DNA of 64,000 nucleotides from Butyrivibrio sp. FCS014 (GTDB taxonomy: Bacteria; Bacillota; Clostridia; Lachnospirales; Lachnospiraceae), in the NCBI RefSeq assembly GCF_000526935.1, contig NZ_JAHA01000007.1, positions 186,001-250,000 of the forward strand, in the 5' to 3' direction. Each line of letters starts with the position of its first letter. The first letter of the stretch is position 1. Positions 61,193 to 64,000 of the stretch are shown here, one piece after another. Below the pieces are notes generated by a model, which saw nothing but the letters and a program-made list of their open reading frames with translations, ran no database searches and was not told the DNA's origin. Both the position numbers and the translations under genes were made by a program.

Positions 61193-61828
61193 TTACAATT
61201 CTTCCCCTAAATCTCCGCTTCTCATCACGGGAAAATCAAAGTACTCATCCGGATACGGCTCATCCGCCAGCGTAAAGTGCCACCACTCGTACTCATATGG
61301 CGCAAACCCGGCCCGCACCATGACTTCCCGCAGCAGTGCACGATTCGCCCGCTGCGCCTCCGATAGCGAAGCATGCTCATAATGGCTGATATCCCCGAAG
61401 AAGTCGAAGTATCCGCCCATATCCGCATCACGCCCCCGGGCCATGTCAAACAGCGTCAAGTCCACGGTGCTCCCTCTGCTGTGGCCGGAGCGCTCCGCAA
61501 TAAACCCCAGCTCAAAGAGCCTCTCCTTTGGCACATCAGGATAAAAGACCTTCTTCATCCGCTGGTCGCTTACATCCTTAGCCCATCTCACAAAATGGTC
61601 CACAGCCCTCTGAGGCCTGTAGGCATCATAAATCTTAAGCCGGTACCCCTTCTCTTTAAGCTCCTCGGCGGCAGCCGCCAGCGCATCCGCAGCTTCCCTT
61701 GTCAAAAGAGCTGTCGGCTCAAGATAACCGTCTATCCTATCCCCTATGAAATTGAAAGTCGAATAGTATCGTATCTCCAGGATCACATCGGCAGCCACCT
61801 CTGCAATCTCCACAAATCTCTTATCCAT
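61193..61828 (-). CDS. D-alanyl-D-alanine dipeptidase (VanX-type)
   Basis: A 211-residue zinc dipeptidase of peptidase family M15D. The zinc motif S-x-H-x-x-G-x-x-x-D is SGHSRGSTVDLTLFD and the catalytic E-x-W-H is YEYEWWHFTL; the YDAYRPQRAV element carries the conserved Arg. It cleaves D-Ala-D-Ala, probably for peptidoglycan turnover since no van cluster adjoins. The start at 61828 is seven bases after GGGGG and just after the stop of the DUF819 gene. Confidence 0.88.
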   Translation of the reverse strand: MDKRFVEIAEVAADVILEIRYYSTFNFIGDRIDGYLEPTALLTREAADALAAAAEELKEKGYRLKIYDAYRPQRAVDHFVRWAKDVSDQRMKKVFYPDVPKERLFELGFIAERSGHSRGSTVDLTLFDMARGRDADMGGYFDFFGDISHYEHASLSEAQRANRALLREVMVRAGFAPYEYEWWHFTLADEPYPDEYFDFPVMRSGDLGEEL

Positions 61829-61830
61829 CC

Positions 61831-63042
61831 TCATGCCCCCAAAATCGAACCCATGATAATGCCCAGCCATGTGCCGATCACATAGCCGAAAGTCCCAACC
61901 AGCATACACGGGCCAACCAGCCTTGTCCAGCCCATGGAAATAGCCATTCCGGCAGCAGTGGTAGGTCCGCCGATATTGGCATTTGACGCCAGGATGATGT
62001 CCTCCAGATCAAATTTAAACAGCTTCCCGAACCCAAAGCAGAAAGCCATGTTAAACACCACCAGTATAAAGCAGAACAGCAACAGAAGCGGAGCATTCCT
62101 GATGATCATGACAATGGAGGCCGGAACACCGATGACGAAGTAGAACAGGTAGATAAGCCAGGTCCCCACTTCCTTGGCGCCGTGCATCTGCCTTGCCTTG
62201 TCTTCAAAGAAGGAAGCAAACACCATGGAAACATTGGTGATCCACACATACTGGCTTCCGAAGAAAGTATTCAGCATCTTCAAAAATCCGTTGCTCTCGG
62301 GAATAATCCCGGAAAGAAATCCCGCAATAAGTTTTGAAACAGTAACCACAATGGCTGCGTAGGCCAAAGAAGCAGCTATATCCTTCAAGGAGATGTCGTG
62401 CCTCTCCCAGTAGCTTGCCGCAAGGGTTTCGCCCTCCTTATCAGCCCCTCTCTTTGCCACCTCATCTATATGCGGGTGGCTGTAATGCTTTTGGAAAAAG
62501 ACACTTGAAGCTATAGCCAGAAGTATCATAAGATACACGGCCATATTCAGATTGTCCGCCACGGTGGCAGCAGAGATGAGCCCTCCGCTGACCCCAAAGG
62601 CATCAGCAATTGCAGTAAAGTTTACGCCTCCGCCGATATAGGAACCCGTCATCATGGCAGCCACCCCGGGAAGTCCTTCCACAAGCCCCGACAAAAGAGC
62701 CGTTCCCACCAGGGCCCCCGCAAAGGTCCCCGCGGCGCCTATAAGGAATATCACCAGAAGCTTCCCTGTCTCCCGCCATATCTTTATCACGTTTGCATCC
62801 AAAAGAAGCAGCGGTATCGCCAAAGGAACCGCATATCCCCAGACAACGTCGTCAAATACCGGAGCCGAAGTCGGAATAACCCCAAGGTTTGTCAGCACTA
62901 CCGCAATGATCAACGCGATCACTGCTCCCGTAAGCTTCGCAGCCCATTTGTATTTCTGCTCAAGATAGATAGCCAGAAAAGCGGACAAAAAAAGTATCGA
63001 CAAAAGCGCCCAGTTGTTATCCGCTGCAATCAGTGTGTTCAT
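61831..63042 (-). CDS. DUF819 family membrane protein
   Basis: A 403-residue integral membrane protein of the DUF819 (YjcL-like) family with about eleven membrane segments. Conserved elements: GYAVPLAIPLLLLDANVIKI, MMTGSYIGGGVNFTAIADAF and ILASNANIGGPTTAAGMAI. The family resembles carboxylate or amino-acid transporters. The VanX-type gene starts three bases after its stop, suggesting joint handling of D-Ala dipeptide products, which is inference. Confidence 0.88.
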   Translation of the reverse strand: MNTLIAADNNWALLSILFLSAFLAIYLEQKYKWAAKLTGAVIALIIAVVLTNLGVIPTSAPVFDDVVWGYAVPLAIPLLLLDANVIKIWRETGKLLVIFLIGAAGTFAGALVGTALLSGLVEGLPGVAAMMTGSYIGGGVNFTAIADAFGVSGGLISAATVADNLNMAVYLMILLAIASSVFFQKHYSHPHIDEVAKRGADKEGETLAASYWERHDISLKDIAASLAYAAIVVTVSKLIAGFLSGIIPESNGFLKMLNTFFGSQYVWITNVSMVFASFFEDKARQMHGAKEVGTWLIYLFYFVIGVPASIVMIIRNAPLLLLFCFILVVFNMAFCFGFGKLFKFDLEDIILASNANIGGPTTAAGMAISMGWTRLVGPCMLVGTFGYVIGTWLGIIMGSILGA

Positions 63043-63241
63043 AAATTCATCCCATTCCTTTTCTCGTTTTTACGTTACCACATTTAATTATATAACGTGT
63101 TGTAAACAATGTATTGCGCCATTATAATGAAATAGAAGTTTCCGCGGCATCAACCGGACATAACAGTAAACAGACAAACGTATAGTTGACCGCGCGACAT
63201 TAAATCTATGTGGTGAGGGAATGAAAAAAGGGGGAACAAAT

Positions 63242-63457
63242 ATGCAGGGAAGTATTGATGATATCGAAGCTTTGATGAACTGGCTCGACAGAATTGGGGT
63301 TCTTAACAGCGCAAACAAAGATCTGCTTGAAGATGCAATCTTTGCCCTGAAGTCCGGTAACGAATACCGCGCTGAGGATCGTTTAAAAACTGCTGCAAGA
63401 AACTACGAGAATGACGGAGAACGTGATGCTGCAGCAGCATGCGAAAGACTTCTCTAA
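63242..63457 (+). CDS. Small helical protein
   Basis: 71 residues: SIDDIEALMNWLDRIGVLNS, LLEDAIFALKSGNEYRAEDR and ending AAAACERLL, three predicted helices. AAAAAGGGGGAAC precedes ATG 63242; the earlier ATG 63221 is part of that leader. Unknown. Confidence 0.6.
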   Translation: MQGSIDDIEALMNWLDRIGVLNSANKDLLEDAIFALKSGNEYRAEDRLKTAARNYENDGERDAAAACERLL

Positions 63458-63536
63458 TATAGAATCAGCATTGCTCTAAACGTAGTACAATTACAGTAAT
63501 TACATAAGCGGCTGATACCAGGCATATGGAAGCTTC

Positions 63537-63567
63537 AAGGCTGTCACAGAAATGTGGCAGCCTTTTT
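63537..63567 (+). terminator. Intrinsic terminator
   Basis: AAGGCTGTCAC (63537-63547) pairs with GTGGCAGCCTT (63554-63564) followed by TTT. Confidence 0.8.
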
Positions 63568-63684
63568 AAATGTCCGAATCCATTGAGTGGTGATTATTGG
63601 ACGCGTAATTCTCTATCATGTGTATAACAGAACCCGGGAAAAGAGCTATGAACATAATGAAAGCTTGTTTTTGGAGGATATGCC

Positions 63685-63804
63685 ATGGAAAGACTGCTGT
63701 ATTGGCTCAGTAAATGTATTCACAGGAAAAACAGATTCTGCAAACACTTCTGCGTCACCTGCGAGTTCTACGAGATCTGCAAGCGCGACGGAAGCCTTGA
63801 ATGA
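63685..63804 (+). CDS. Small cysteine-rich protein
   Basis: 39 residues: MERLLYWLSKCIHRKNRFCK, then HFCVTCEFYEICKRDG. Five cysteines with spacing C-x3-C-x2-C-x5-C suggest a metal site. GGAGG precedes the ATG and the next gene begins 15 bases after the stop. Unknown. Confidence 0.5.
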   Translation: MERLLYWLSKCIHRKNRFCKHFCVTCEFYEICKRDGSLE

Positions 63805-63819
63805 AAGAGAGGTAACAAT

Positions 63820-64000
63820 ATGTTCTTTGGAAAAAGAGATAAAGATGTCAGATTAACAGAGAAGCAGTACAAGGAGCTTACAAGCTCAATGACAAAGAAA
63901 GAGCGCAGAGACTTTGACCGCAGGCAGGATCAGTTACGCTGCGACAGAGAAGATGACAGGCTTGATGCATGGCTTGACTTTGAAGATGAGATGGATGACA
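63820..64000 (+). CDS. Charged hypothetical protein (partial)
   Basis: Starts at ATG 63820 after AGAGAGG and runs out of the window: FFGKRDKDVRLTEKQYKELT, then MTKKERRDFDRRQDQLRCDR. Very rich in Arg, Asp and Lys. No family recognised. Confidence 0.5.
   Translation, partial: MFFGKRDKDVRLTEKQYKELTSSMTKKERRDFDRRQDQLRCDREDDRLDAWLDFEDEMDD

Overview
The window looks like a chromosome segment of a low-to-mid GC, strictly anaerobic Firmicute of the Lachnospiraceae (Butyrivibrio/Pseudobutyrivibrio-like). Pointers are the glycyl-radical pyruvate formate-lyase with its activase, an L-lactate dehydrogenase, strong GGAGG ribosome-binding sites, a DUF134-NifX protein, BspA-type leucine-rich repeats, GGDEF/EAL and hybrid-kinase signalling, and many GNAT acetyltransferases. 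This is an inference from protein style; no rRNA is present.

Bases 1-22.6 kb: an accessory run of about 33 small genes, all on the plus strand. It contains at least ten GNAT acetyltransferases, a NUDIX hydrolase, DUF4256, DUF1801, an RmlC-like cupin, a TetR with twin operators, a patatin lipase, a PBP-GGDEF-EAL signalling protein, a stand-alone condensation-domain acyltransferase, a membrane acyltransferase, an XRE-AbrB regulator, a CHR ion-transporter pair, two SAM methyltransferases, an ATC-hydrolase-like protein, an ICMT-like methyltransferase and three tandem paralogous membrane proteins. Truncated genes are frequent (TetR, GNAT, GGDEF/EAL protein, flavodoxin, Fur, alpha/beta hydrolase), so the region behaves like a repeatedly remodelled island.

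22.8-29.3 kb: a LysR-controlled redox/hydrolase operon (alpha/beta hydrolase, flavodoxin-type reductase, cyclophilin-like lipoprotein, carboxymuconolactone decarboxylase), a Crp/Fnr regulator divergent from a ferredoxin protein, and ldh. 29.4-31.5 kb: an IS200/IS605 element with divergent tnpA and tnpB; the TnpB lacks the usual zinc ribbon and seems to have a rearranged RuvC-II glutamate. 31.8-35.3 kb: DUF134-NifX regulator behind twin operators, C39-like peptidase, spermidine-synthase-like protein, a Nif11-like small protein, HAD and HD hydrolases.

35.4-37.7 kb: the most unusual locus, a compact translationally coupled three-gene operon: TIR + BspA-type LRR + CutA-like domain, a stand-alone CutA1, and a stand-alone protein resembling the CutA/PII-like insert of NIF3/YqfO. 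The TIR keeps the SARM1-like catalytic glutamate. A defence or stress NADase system governed by trimeric sensor domains is a reasonable hypothesis. Convergent to it is a 1392-residue calpain-like protease with an intact Cys-His-Asn triad, downstream of a GGDEF gene. 43.7-47.7 kb: a Cache-type hybrid histidine kinase with a coupled solute-binding lipoprotein.

47.9-53.4 kb: core metabolism (pflB-pflA), then a GNAT-methyltransferase fusion, MazG and a small conserved protein, behind a strong promoter with a terminator-like leader hairpin. 53.4-59.3 kb is a debris zone: GC-rich hairpins, a four-unit 51-53 bp hairpin array, an IS3-family and an IS256-family element, prophage scraps (scaffold protein, Cpl-7 lysin tail), a tRNA 3' fragment that may be an att site, a second copy of a GNAT tail also found at 2.7 kb, and a DedA-like membrane protein. 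59.4-59.8 kb has a 13-bp tandem repeat inside strong inverted repeats. 60-63 kb holds, on the minus strand, a DUF819 transporter-like protein, a VanX-type D-Ala-D-Ala dipeptidase and a lipoprotein. The window ends in small hypothetical genes.
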